Part shown: positions 7,645 through 15,062 of the stretch, piece by piece
Numbering within the stretch: position 1 is the stretch's first letter
How the letters are laid out: the number at the start of each line of letters is the position of its first letter
NCBI GenBank assembly: GCA_016210395.1
Contig: JACQUI010000315.1
Coordinates: 1 to 19,321 of the forward strand
Reading direction: 5' to 3'
Source of the DNA: Chloroflexota bacterium
Lineage (GTDB): Bacteria > Chloroflexota > Dehalococcoidia > Lucifugimonadales > JACPCL1
Length of the DNA stretch: 19,321 nt
The notes under the pieces: model-generated
What the model saw: the letters and a program-made list of their open reading frames with translations, nothing else
Told to the model about the DNA's origin: nothing
Database searches by the model: none
Position numbers and translations under genes: made by a program

Positions 7645-8324
7645 TGCTCCTTCCTGGCATCAAACGCGGCCTGCGGTCTACGCCATTCCTGGCCGGGGCA
7701 GCTCTGGCCGTCTCGCTTTCTTGCTTCCAGGGCCAGGAGTTCCGGGGCACTGTGCTTGAGCCTCCGCTGGAGGCCACCCCCTTCCAGCTACACGATCAGT
7801 TCGGACGACCCACCTCCCTTGGCAACTTCTCGGGCAAGATCGTCGCGTTGACATTCCTGTACACCAACTGCCCCGACGTTTGCCCGCTCACTGCGGAGGC
7901 GCTGCGGAAAGCCCATGCTGCGCTGGGCGATGACGCCGACGGCGCTGCGTTCCTAGCCATCACCGTTGACCCTGCGCGGGATACCGTCGAGCAGGCCTAT
8001 CGCTTCTCACAGAGCAAAGGAATGCTGGACAAATGGCGTTTCTTGACGGGCAGCGCCGATGAGCTTGAGCAGGTGTGGCAGGGGTACTTTGTGGCGGCAG
8101 AAGCGTACCGTGAAGGCGAAGGCAGCGCGACCGAGCGGCTGAGCCAGGCGGCGCTGGCCGAGGAAACGCACCTGGGGGCCGTGTCGCCGTATCTGGTGAC
8201 GCATCAGGCCCCCGTGTACCTTATTGACCGGAAGGGGTACATCAGGGTGCTCCACTCAGACGTGACGGCAGACGTGGAGCCGCTGGTGAAGGACATGAGG
8301 ACGCTGCTTCAGGACCAGCGCTAG
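7641..8324 (+). CDS. sco: SCO1/SenC family copper chaperone
   Basis: A 227-residue thioredoxin-fold protein that delivers copper to the CuA site of subunit II. The copper ligands are visible: Cys77 and Cys81 in NCPDVCPLT, and His188 in LVTHQAPVYLID. An N-terminal hydrophobic segment (about 14-28) ends at Cys28, so the protein is membrane-anchored, possibly as a lipoprotein, although the lipobox (VSLSC) is imperfect. Length is normal. The ATG overlaps the ctaAB stop (ATGA at 7641-7644), so the two are translationally coupled; a second ATG follows immediately. Coupling to heme A synthesis and divergence from the oxidase operon fit a dedicated assembly role. Confidence 0.93.
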   Translation: MMLLPGIKRGLRSTPFLAGAALAVSLSCFQGQEFRGTVLEPPLEATPFQLHDQFGRPTSLGNFSGKIVALTFLYTNCPDVCPLTAEALRKAHAALGDDADGAAFLAITVDPARDTVEQAYRFSQSKGMLDKWRFLTGSADELEQVWQGYFVAAEAYREGEGSATERLSQAALAEETHLGAVSPYLVTHQAPVYLIDRKGYIRVLHSDVTADVEPLVKDMRTLLQDQR

Positions 8325-8340
8325 GGTGGCGGGGCAATCG

Positions 8341-8366
8341 TGGTAAGATAACCGTGAGTTGGGAGG
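8341..8366 (+). promoter_or_regulatory. Possible extended -10 promoter and ribosome site for the Uma2 gene
   Basis: TGGTAAGAT (8341-8349) reads as an extended -10, followed by GGGAGGG (8361-8367) 7 bases before the ATG at 8375. It would let this gene be expressed apart from ctaAB-sco. No good -35 box is visible. Confidence 0.3.
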
Positions 8367-8374
8367 GCTAACCT

Positions 8375-8923
8375 ATGGCGACAACGAAGACCCTGCTTAC
8401 AGCCGAACAGCTTGCCGGAATGCCCGATGACGGCCGCAGGCTTGAGCTGGTGAAGGGAGAGCTGGTAGAGATGCCGCCCACTGGAGGAGACCACGGAGAG
8501 GCATCATTCAATATCGCCATGCTCCTGGGTATCTTCATCAAGGAGCATCACGCCGGCAAAGGGTACGGCGCAGAGACTGGCTTCGTCATTAGCCACGACC
8601 CAGACACTGTGCGGGCGCCTGACGTAGCCTTCATCTCTCGTGAACGGCTTCAGGCCGGACCACAACAAGGCTTCGTTACCACCATCCCTGACCTCGTGGG
8701 CGAGGTTGTTTCCCCTTCAGACACTGCACCTACGGTTCAGGCCAAGGTAGAAGACTGGTTGTCGGTGGGCGTTCGCATAGTCTGGGTGGTCTACCCTAAC
8801 ACCCGGTCGGTGGTCGTCTACCAACCAGACATGACCGCCAGAGTGCTCACTTACGGTGATACCCTGGCCGGCGACCCGGTGTTGCCCGGCTTTGCGTGCA
8901 AGGTCAGCGAGCTGTTTTCCTAG
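8375..8923 (+). CDS. Uma2 family putative endonuclease (DUF820)
   Basis: A 182-residue protein with the Uma2 restriction-endonuclease-like fold. Motifs are LELVKGELVEMPPTG at 23-37 (Glu24), APDVAFIS at 81-88 (Asp83), LVGEVVSPSD at 107-116 (Glu110), and Lys124 followed by WLSVGVRIVWVVYPNTRSV. Together these form the PD-(D/E)xK-type active site of the family. Its members are abundant in cyanobacteria and Chloroflexota, usually as solitary genes, and their biological role is not established. The start is well supported by GGGAGGG. It ends 9 bases from the stop of the convergent Chrome_Resist gene, with no terminator between them. No partner gene suggests a function. Confidence 0.88.
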   Translation: MATTKTLLTAEQLAGMPDDGRRLELVKGELVEMPPTGGDHGEASFNIAMLLGIFIKEHHAGKGYGAETGFVISHDPDTVRAPDVAFISRERLQAGPQQGFVTTIPDLVGEVVSPSDTAPTVQAKVEDWLSVGVRIVWVVYPNTRSVVVYQPDMTARVLTYGDTLAGDPVLPGFACKVSELFS

Positions 8924-8932
8924 GCCAGCGGG

Positions 8933-9358
8933 TCACGCCTGCTTTTGGCAATAGGCGTACAGGGCATCGTAGACGGGGAACAGGCGCTCCAGTTTGGCGT
9001 GATCATCCGGGCAACACAGGGCCATACCTTCAGACAGGGCCCGCAATCCTGCCGACTCCGGCGCGCAAGTGACATCCTCGGGCACGTCTGCGCCGTGGAC
9101 GATCAGGGCCAAACGCTTCAAGGCCTGATCAGCCAGCGCGTAGTCCTCCACCAGGACCTCGAAGGTACACTTCCCGCCCCGGTGCCCGTAGTCCGCTCCA
9201 TCTGCGTCAAAGGACCGGCCTCCCTCTCGCTTCGCCGTCCCCAAGACCTGGTCCCGTGGGACGAACAAAAACTCGGCCTGCGGGTCAATGAACTTCCTCA
9301 CGAGCCAGGGGCAGGCGACTCGGTCCACCCTCGCGTTTTCCCGGGTTGTCCACTTCAT
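8933..9358 (-). CDS. Chrome_Resist domain protein (ChrB C-terminal-like)
   Basis: A 141-residue protein consisting only of the domain found at the C-terminus of ChrB, the chromate-responsive regulator. Signature segments are RVDRVACPWLVRKFIDPQAE (10-29), FLFVPRDQV, RSFDADGADYGHRGGKCTFE (48-67) and a terminal YDALYAY. The conserved Cys16, His59 and Cys64 could bind a metal or participate in redox chemistry, which is inference. The ATG at 9358 is chosen because GGAGGGTGAGGG precedes it; a longer in-frame extension to 9430 would run into the permease stop. The 25-base gap places it last in the ABC exporter group. No ChrA chromate transporter is in the window, so a chromate role should not be assumed. 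Confidence 0.85.
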   Translation of the reverse strand: MKWTTRENARVDRVACPWLVRKFIDPQAEFLFVPRDQVLGTAKREGGRSFDADGADYGHRGGKCTFEVLVEDYALADQALKRLALIVHGADVPEDVTCAPESAGLRALSEGMALCCPDDHAKLERLFPVYDALYAYCQKQA

Positions 9359-9383
9359 ACCCTCACCCTCCAACAGACATGAC

Positions 9384-10469
9384 CTAGCTGAACCGGAACA
9401 CCCGTGTGGCCACCACCGAGGACAGGACAATCCATGCGCCCAGGATCGCCAGCTCCCCTGGATAGTCCCAGAACGGCCTCGCTTCCAGCGCGACCCCCCG
9501 CATGGCGTCCAGCAGAGGCGCCAGCGGCAAGTACTCCACCACCTTGGCCAGGAACCCCGGCAACGACTCTTTGGGGAAGAACGTCCCAGAGAAGAACATC
9601 ATGGGCATGGAGATGGCGTTGGCCATGCCATCGGCTGCCCGAACGTTTTTGGCCACCGCTCCAACGATGAATCCGATGTTCAGAAAGACGACGTTGGCGA
9701 TAATGACCAGCATCAGGAGATAGAGGAAGTTTCCGTAGACGTGGCCGTTGAAGACGAGGATGCCCGCCGCCATGATGATGACCGCCTGGATCAAAGACAA
9801 CACCAGAAAGGCGATGATCTGGGAGGCAAAGAAGGTGCGCACCTTCAGGGGCGTGGCAAGCATGCGCTTCAGGATCTTCTGCTCGCGGTACAGCGCCATG
9901 GCGGACGATAGCCCGATGATGGAGTAGGTCATGACGCCCATGCCCACGAAGCCCGGCAACAGGAAGTCAAAGTAGGTGAGGTTCTTTGCCTGAATAGCTT
10001 CCGGCTTCACGGTGAGCAGGAGCGGGGACTTGGTAATCTGGCGGTTGGCTTCCTCGACGAACCGCTGTATGGTCCCGACAATGATGCTGGCCGTTGGGTT
10101 GCTCTTGTCGTACAGCAGCTCGATGCCCACCGGTTCACCGCCAACACGCCCCATGGCTTCGCTGGCAAGATCCTTGGGGATGATGAGCAAATAGCTGGCC
10201 TGGCCCCCGGCTAGATCGCGCCGCGCCTTGGCCTCATCCTCTCGCTCGTCTACTTTGAAGCGCTCCAGCTTCGCCAGATTGGTCACCAGGGCCTTGGACA
10301 TCTCGTCTTCAGCGTGGTCCACGATGAGGAGGTCAATGGTGGGCGGTTCATCCAAGCGGAACAGGCCAAAAATCGTGACGAATATGAGTGGGAACAGGAG
10401 CGCCCAGAAGAGGGCTTGCCTGTTCCTCAGGATCATCTTCAGATTTGCCAGGGTCAGCGGCGCAAGCAT
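9384..10469 (-). CDS. ABC-2 type transporter permease
   Basis: A 361-residue membrane subunit of an ABC exporter (ABC2_membrane family). One helix (about 19-37) is followed by a large extracytoplasmic domain (38-165) and about five helices between 168 and 357. The hallmark between helices 2 and 3 is YREQKILKRMLATPLK (194-209), and MMFFSGTFFPKESLPGFL (290-307) is the re-entrant motif of the family. The substrate cannot be told from sequence. The ATG at 10469 is preferred over an upstream TTG at 10502 because GAGGAG lies about 8 bases before it. The ATPase gene is upstream on the same strand, separated by 153 bases with a large palindrome. Confidence 0.92.
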   Translation of the reverse strand: MLAPLTLANLKMILRNRQALFWALLFPLIFVTIFGLFRLDEPPTIDLLIVDHAEDEMSKALVTNLAKLERFKVDEREDEAKARRDLAGGQASYLLIIPKDLASEAMGRVGGEPVGIELLYDKSNPTASIIVGTIQRFVEEANRQITKSPLLLTVKPEAIQAKNLTYFDFLLPGFVGMGVMTYSIIGLSSAMALYREQKILKRMLATPLKVRTFFASQIIAFLVLSLIQAVIIMAAGILVFNGHVYGNFLYLLMLVIIANVVFLNIGFIVGAVAKNVRAADGMANAISMPMMFFSGTFFPKESLPGFLAKVVEYLPLAPLLDAMRGVALEARPFWDYPGELAILGAWIVLSSVVATRVFRFS

Positions 10470-10551
10470 CCTTCGTCTCCTCAGGGCAGCTTTGCCCGAC
10501 AATTCATGAGTCGCCTCTTCTTATCCGGCAGCGGTCGTATTCTCCCATCCA

Positions 10552-10607
10552 CCCGCCCGTTCCCCGTAGGGGCGCGGCATGCCGCGCCCCTACGGGGAAC
10601 GGGCGGG
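10552..10607. repeat. Perfect 56-bp palindrome (GTAGGGGCG family)
   Basis: Each arm is 28 bases with no spacer: the left arm 10552-10579 starts CCCGCCCGTTCCCC and the right arm 10580-10607 is its exact reverse complement. It contains the CGTAGGGGCGCGGC core seen in other gaps of the window. It separates the ABC ATPase stop from the permease start, so a hairpin in the message could set the ratio of the two subunits. A dispersed repeat is the most likely origin. Confidence 0.9.
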
Positions 10608-10622
10608 CAGCAGATGCCTTGC

Positions 10623-11543
10623 TCAGTCTCGGAGCTGGTGGCCTGTGAGAGCAAGAAACACATCTTCCAGGTTAGCGGGAACAACCTCCACATGGGCAAG
10701 GCGAAGGCCCTGACCGTTGGCCCAGCTCAGGAGCGCCTGCAGCGTGCGGGCCGCATCAGCGGAGCGCAAGCTGAACGCCCCGTCGCCGTCCATCTCCACG
10801 CCTTTGACGGCATCCAGCCCTGTCAGGTTGTCCAGGGCCATGTGGCCATCAACGATGACCTTGACCTCGTACGGCACGGGCAGGCCGCGCACCATGTTGC
10901 CCGGAGAATCCAGCGCAATGATCTTGGCGCGGTCCATGATGGCAACGCGCTGACACAGTAGTTGCGCTTCCTCCATGTAGTGTGTCGTGAGAACGATGGT
11001 TCGTCCCTCTTTGTGGATCGTCTGGATGAACTCCCACAGGTTCCGGCGAGCCTGAGGGTCCAGGCCGGTGGTAGGCTCGTCAAGGAAGACTACCTCCGGA
11101 TCATTGACTAGCGCTGCAGCGATGGTAAAGCGCTGCTTCTGCCCGCCGGAAAGCTTGCCAACAGTGGAGTTCGCCTTGTCGGAAAGGCCAACCTTGGCCA
11201 GGAGGTCGCTGGGGGCCATCCGCCTGGGATAGAAGCGGCCGAAGAGGTTCAGAATCTCCGTAAGGGTCAGGTACTCAAAGTACGCGGAAGCCTGAAGCTG
11301 CACGCCAATGCGTTCTTTGATCTTTTCCTGTTCTTTGAGGGTGTCCATGCCGAGGACCAGCGTGCGGCCTGCGGTCGGCTGCTGGAGGCCTTCAATGATT
11401 TCCAGCGTTGTGGTCTTGCCGGCACCGTTGGGGCCGAGGATGCCGAAGATTTCGCCTTTGTGGACTTCAAAAGAAATGCCGTCAACTGCGGCGAAGCTGC
11501 CGAACTTCTTGACCAGGCCTTCAACTTGAATGGCTTCATTCAT
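10623..11543 (-). CDS. ABC transporter ATP-binding protein
   Basis: A 306-residue ATPase of the drug/antibiotic exporter class that pairs with ABC-2 permeases. All catalytic elements are present: Walker A GPNGAGKTT (37-45), Q-loop VQLQ (81-84), signature LSGGQKQR (131-138), Walker B VVFLDEPTTGLD (151-162) and the switch His188 in TTHYMEEA. The C-terminal 90 residues form the usual extension ending NLEDVFLALTG. The adjacent permease is the obvious partner. No strong ribosome site precedes the ATG, and a half-copy of the GCGCCCCTAC repeat lies 15-24 bases upstream of it. A possible -10 (TACAAT, 11597-11602) in the 86-base gap after metF would give the exporter its own promoter, but this is weak. 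Confidence 0.94.
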   Translation of the reverse strand: MNEAIQVEGLVKKFGSFAAVDGISFEVHKGEIFGILGPNGAGKTTTLEIIEGLQQPTAGRTLVLGMDTLKEQEKIKERIGVQLQASAYFEYLTLTEILNLFGRFYPRRMAPSDLLAKVGLSDKANSTVGKLSGGQKQRFTIAAALVNDPEVVFLDEPTTGLDPQARRNLWEFIQTIHKEGRTIVLTTHYMEEAQLLCQRVAIMDRAKIIALDSPGNMVRGLPVPYEVKVIVDGHMALDNLTGLDAVKGVEMDGDGAFSLRSADAARTLQALLSWANGQGLRLAHVEVVPANLEDVFLALTGHQLRD

Positions 11544-11629
11544 TGTGAATCCGGGCGCCCCTACAAGCAGCGGACATGAACCTATCCAACCGACCTATTG
11601 TATTCCTGTCGCTGGCCACAATGCCAGAT

Positions 11630-12505
11630 TCACCGGAGCAGTTGAGTCCTGGCTGCGGCAAGCACGTCCCGCGCTGCACCGTAGTCCCGGCGGCCGCTGC
11701 GCAGAATGGGCGGCACGAGGTAGATAGTGCGGAGGCCGGCCGCAAGGAACTCCCCCAACTGCTCTTGCGCAATGTCTGCGCCGGAACGGCCCTTGTCCAT
11801 GTCCTCACGGACCTTCGCGGGCACGTCCCCGAACAAGAGACCGTCCTTCGCAGGGACCGGCAGGCCGTAGAAGATGGGCTTCGGGAACGGCTGACCCGCC
11901 TGTTGGCGGTACGCCTCGTGGAACCGCTTCGCCAGGGCCACGTCGTAGAAAGTTTGGGCCAGGAAAAAGTCCGCGCCGGCCTGGACCTTGGCATGCGCCG
12001 TGCGGGCCTCCTGTTCGACACCCTTGCCGAAGTCCATCACCGCGCCGGCGCAGAACGCCGTGGGCGCGCGCAGCTTCAGGCCCCGAAAGTCATCGCCGTG
12101 GTTCAGACGCGCAATGTCCTGGATGAGCGCCGAGGGATGATAGTCGTTGACCTCCTTGAAGGATGCCCGCTCCTTTTCGGTGAGGCCATCGCCCTGGAGG
12201 ACAACCACGTTTTCGAGGCCGAGCGCCTGCGCGCCGAGCAGGTGATTCTGAACGGCCAGCCGGTTCATATCGCGGCAGGCCAGGTTGAAGATGACCTCCT
12301 GGCCGTGTTGGGCGATGAGATAGGCCATGACCGTAGAGTCAACGCGCACGGACTTGCCGGGGCTGTAGGCGACGCAGACGAAATCAGCGCCGGCCTCCCT
12401 GACCTGCGCAATGGCGGAGAGGTCCGCCCCTCTGGGCGGCGAGAAGTCGCAGATGAACACGGGGCGGCCCTGGGACTGGGCCAGCTTCTGAATGACAGTG
12501 GTCAT
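11630..12505 (-). CDS. Methylenetetrahydrofolate reductase family protein
   Basis: A 291-residue TIM-barrel flavoprotein of the MetF family, which interconverts 5,10-methylene- and 5-methyl-tetrahydrofolate. Visible landmarks are DFSPPRG (20-26), corresponding to the catalytic EFFPP motif, FNLACRDMNRLAVQNHLLGA (73-92), VVLQGD with Asp106 at the folate-binding position, and AGADFFLAQTFYD near residue 185. The residue matching catalytic Glu28 of E. coli MetF is Asp20 here, a conservative but notable change. No methionine or one-carbon gene is adjacent. The sequence before the ATG is G-rich but poorly spaced for a ribosome site (AGGGGG about 13 bases away), with a hairpin at 12521-12542. It could be a paralogue with a different acceptor; the family call is secure, the exact activity less so. 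Confidence 0.85.
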   Translation of the reverse strand: MTTVIQKLAQSQGRPVFICDFSPPRGADLSAIAQVREAGADFVCVAYSPGKSVRVDSTVMAYLIAQHGQEVIFNLACRDMNRLAVQNHLLGAQALGLENVVVLQGDGLTEKERASFKEVNDYHPSALIQDIARLNHGDDFRGLKLRAPTAFCAGAVMDFGKGVEQEARTAHAKVQAGADFFLAQTFYDVALAKRFHEAYRQQAGQPFPKPIFYGLPVPAKDGLLFGDVPAKVREDMDKGRSGADIAQEQLGEFLAAGLRTIYLVPPILRSGRRDYGAARDVLAAARTQLLR

Positions 12506-12812
12506 GCCGTTCTGAGCCCCCTTCCCTGCTCCCCAAGGGAAGCAAAACTATGATTGCTTTCCTGTGGGTTTGATTGGATTTTCCCCTGTTTTCTTGAGGC
12601 GGCCACCGCGAGAGAGAGTCATCGAGTAGTCACATCAGGCCGGGTGCAGCCTTCAGGCGACCTCCTGGCCCCTGGTAAGGATAGCAGGAAGCGTCACGAA
12701 GGAGAAAGGGACGAGCGGCGGCTCCCGGGCAACGTTGACAAGCCCTGGGTTCGCACGGAAGATGAAGGGCACATCGGGGCGTGCTGTCCCCTCAAACCCG
12801 CAAGGAGACCAG
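12506..12812. other. Divergent intergenic region between the metF-like gene and qor
   Basis: This 307-base region separates divergent genes. It holds an imperfectly spaced CTTCCCT/AGGGAAG hairpin (12521-12542) near the metF-like start and a candidate promoter for the oxidoreductase at its right end. I compared both strands by eye with the conserved cores of SAM, tetrahydrofolate, cobalamin and T-box leaders and saw none. No small gene is convincing. Confidence 0.4.
12735..12763 (+). promoter_or_regulatory. Possible promoter of the quinone oxidoreductase gene
   Basis: TTGACA (12735-12740) matches the -35 consensus exactly. Seventeen bases later GAAGAT (12758-12763) is a poor -10. The transcript would have a leader of about 40 bases carrying the AAGGAGA ribosome site. 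Confidence 0.3.
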
Positions 12813-13778
12813 ATGAAAGCTATCCAGATTGCCCAGACCGGCGGCCCTGAAGTGCTGAAGTACGTTGACGTCCCGGATCCCAAGCCGGGCCCCGGCCAGG
12901 CGCTCATCGAGGTAAAGGCCGCCGGCGTCAACTTCATGGACATCTACAACCGCTCCGGCCTGTACCGCATCCAGGTCCCCATGATCCTTGGCGGCGAAGG
13001 CGCGGGCGTTGTGGCGCAGGTGGGCGCGGGCGTTACCGACGTGAAGGTAGGCGACCGCGTGGCATGGGCCAGCGGCGGCTCCTCCTACGCCGAGAAGATG
13101 GTGAACCAGGCGGACAGGCTGGTGCCTATGCCCGCGGGCGTGAGCTTTGAGCTTGCGGCCGCCGCCATGCTGCAAGGCATGACAGCCCACTACCTGAGCC
13201 ATGACACCTACCCCCTGAAGAAGGGCGACACCTGCATCGTCCACGCAGGCGCAGGGGGCGTGGGCCAGCTCCTCATCCAGATGGCCAAGATGCGCGGCGC
13301 CACAGTCATCGCCACCGTCTCCACAGAGACCAAGGCGAAGCTTGCGAAATCCCTGGGCGCCGACCACGTGGTCCTGTACACGCAGCAGGACTTCGCCGAG
13401 GAGACAAAGGGGATCACCGGCGGCAAGGGTGTCGAGGTTGTGTACGACTCCGTAGGAGCGACGACCTTTGAGAAGGGATTGGACGTCCTGAAGCCCCGTG
13501 GGTACATGGTGCTGTACGGCCAGTCCAGCGGCCCCGTGCAGCCTGTCAGCCCCTTCACGCTACAAGGCAAGTCGCTCTTCCTGACACGGCCCGGCCTGGG
13601 GCACTACACGGCCACGCGGGAAGACTTGGTGCGCCGCGCCACCGACGTGTTCAACTGGATCGCTCAGGGCAAGCTGAAGCTGCAAATTTTCGGGACGTAC
13701 CCGCTGAGGAACGCGGCAGAAGCGCATCGCCACCTGGAGAACCGCGAGACGACGGGCAAGCTGCTGCTGACGCCCTGA
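12813..13778 (+). CDS. Zinc-independent NADPH:quinone oxidoreductase (MDR superfamily)
   Basis: A 321-residue protein of the quinone oxidoreductase branch of the medium-chain dehydrogenases, which reduces quinones or enones with NADPH. It opens MKAIQIAQTGGPEVLKY, then has AAGVNFMDIYNRSGLY (36-51), GGEGAGVV (60-67), the nucleotide-binding loop HAGAGGVGQ (144-152) and VEVVYDSVG in the Rossmann domain, and ends LENRETTGKLLL. The catalytic and structural zinc ligands of alcohol dehydrogenases are absent, as expected for this branch. The start is secure: AAGGAGA lies about 4 bases before the ATG at 12813; the upstream frame extension is not protein-like. It is monocistronic and convergent with the cyclase gene. 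Confidence 0.93.
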   Translation: MKAIQIAQTGGPEVLKYVDVPDPKPGPGQALIEVKAAGVNFMDIYNRSGLYRIQVPMILGGEGAGVVAQVGAGVTDVKVGDRVAWASGGSSYAEKMVNQADRLVPMPAGVSFELAAAAMLQGMTAHYLSHDTYPLKKGDTCIVHAGAGGVGQLLIQMAKMRGATVIATVSTETKAKLAKSLGADHVVLYTQQDFAEETKGITGGKGVEVVYDSVGATTFEKGLDVLKPRGYMVLYGQSSGPVQPVSPFTLQGKSLFLTRPGLGHYTATREDLVRRATDVFNWIAQGKLKLQIFGTYPLRNAAEAHRHLENRETTGKLLLTP

Positions 13779-13833
13779 GGGGGGTGGCCTTTCCTGTCTC
13801 TCTGGCAGCATAACGATAGCCGGCTTGTCCAGT

Positions 13834-13863
13834 CGTAGGGGCGGGTTTCGAGCCGCCCCTACG
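13834..13863. repeat. GTAGGGGCG hairpin downstream of qor
   Basis: CGTAGGGGCGG (13834-13844) and its exact complement CCGCCCCTACG (13853-13863) flank an 8-base loop. It belongs to the family also seen at 10552, 16721 and 18146. It lies in a convergent gap, so it may also act as a terminator, although no T run follows. Confidence 0.8.
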
Positions 13864-13930
13864 GGTTGGCGGCATTGCGAGATACGTCGTTGCCGGAGAC
13901 GTTTGCCCTATTGTGAGACAGGCTTACAAT

Positions 13931-13962
13931 GGCTCCCCCTTCCCATACGGGAAGGGGGAGCC
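13931..13962. terminator. GC-rich hairpin between qor and the cyclase gene
   Basis: A perfect 14-bp stem (GGCTCCCCCTTCCC, loop ATAC, GGGAAGGGGGAGCC) sits 26 bases after the cyclase stop on the minus strand and 152 bases after the qor stop. Its position suits a bidirectional terminator, but no T tract is present. The same core, preceded by TTACAATGG, recurs at 16631, so it is also a dispersed repeat. Confidence 0.5.
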
Positions 13963-13988
13963 AGAGGGCGTTTAGGCTGAGACCGGCT

Positions 13989-14909
13989 TCAGAACACGGC
14001 GATGGGGTTCACAGGCGACCCTGTGCCGCCGATGACGTTCAGCGGGTTGATGGTCAGCATGAACTCATAGCGGCCCTCTTCCGCGCAGGCCCTGGCAAGC
14101 GGCTCCAGCAGGGCGTTGTCCACCAGGGCAATCCCGTACGCGAAGATGGCGCCGTGGACTTCCCAGGCAAGCTGGTAGTCGTTGGGGCGGCAGTCCATCA
14201 TGTCCCACACGAGCACCGAGACATCGTACTCCCGCAGGAAGCCCAGGCAGGAGGCATGCAGTCCCGGGCGCTCGGGAAGGCCGCCCCAGACGCCGCCGTG
14301 CTCTTTGGCATAGGCCTCGCGCCCGCTGTAGACCATGACGGCGTCGCCCGGTGCCAGGGTGATGCCTTCCTCCTTGGCGATGTCCTCCAGCTCCCAGCCC
14401 TGGACCGGCGCGTCCTGGGTCACATAGGGCTTGCCCCGGTGCTTCGGCACGTCCAAGAGCACGCCCCGGGTCAGAATGCCGTTGCTCCACTGGTCAATGG
14501 TCCCGTACTTTGCGCCGGTGTAGGTGATTACCTCTTCCGGCTTCTTGCCGTCCCACATGCCGTTGCTATCCCACACGTGGCACAGCGCGTCTATGTGCGT
14601 GCTGGCGGTGCCGTGATAGAAGATGCCGTAGTAGTCCATTGCGACGCCGCCGCCATAGGGACGCGGCTCCGAGAACATGTAGTGATGGGCGGGCCTGGGG
14701 TTTTCGACGGATGGCGCGACGGGGAACGGGCGGCTGGCCGAGACCGTGCGGCCCTTGCGGGCCAGCTTGACGGCGGCAAGGCGCTTTTCCGGGGTGATGA
14801 GGTTGATGGCGCCGGCTGAGCCTTTATCCCCCCAGCGGCCCCAGTTGCGGCGGTCCCGCAGCAACGAGTCAACCTCGGCTTTGGTTGGGACGTGACGTGG
14901 CAGTGGCAT
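13989..14909 (-). CDS. Cyclase family metal-dependent hydrolase
   Basis: A 306-residue protein of the putative cyclase/kynurenine formamidase superfamily (PF04199), which uses a divalent metal to hydrolyse amides or related bonds. The metal site is seen in HGTASTHIDALCH (99-111), with His105, Asp107 and His111; the spacing matches the HxGTHxDxPxH signature in a variant form. WGRWGDKGSAGAINLITPE (23-41) is the N-terminal signature of the long form of the family, and DMMDC (236-240) and VHGAIFAYGI (251-260) are further conserved parts. The ATG at 14909 has AAAGGAG five bases upstream, so it is preferred over an in-frame ATG at 14945. The gene stands alone, without tryptophan-degradation neighbours, so the substrate is unknown. 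Confidence 0.9.
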   Translation of the reverse strand: MPLPRHVPTKAEVDSLLRDRRNWGRWGDKGSAGAINLITPEKRLAAVKLARKGRTVSASRPFPVAPSVENPRPAHHYMFSEPRPYGGGVAMDYYGIFYHGTASTHIDALCHVWDSNGMWDGKKPEEVITYTGAKYGTIDQWSNGILTRGVLLDVPKHRGKPYVTQDAPVQGWELEDIAKEEGITLAPGDAVMVYSGREAYAKEHGGVWGGLPERPGLHASCLGFLREYDVSVLVWDMMDCRPNDYQLAWEVHGAIFAYGIALVDNALLEPLARACAEEGRYEFMLTINPLNVIGGTGSPVNPIAVF

Positions 14910-15062
14910 GGCGGCTCCTTTCTGGTTTGGTTTTCGTATGCACAATCCCTGACAGCCTGATAGATAGGAACATTCGCTTTATGCAACCCCACCCCACCCA
15001 GAGAGGCGAACACACTGGTTGGCCCTACGAGGGTTGCCCACTTTGACAGCGCAGTATTGCGG

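Noticed and set aside
11576..12553. Plus-strand open frame of 325 codons opposite the metF-like gene
   Set aside because: No family resemblance, and the opposite frame has the conserved MetF motifs.
12506..12812. Riboswitch upstream of the metF-like gene or qor
   Set aside because: Neither strand shows the conserved cores of SAM, tetrahydrofolate, cobalamin or T-box leaders. A covariance model search would be decisive.
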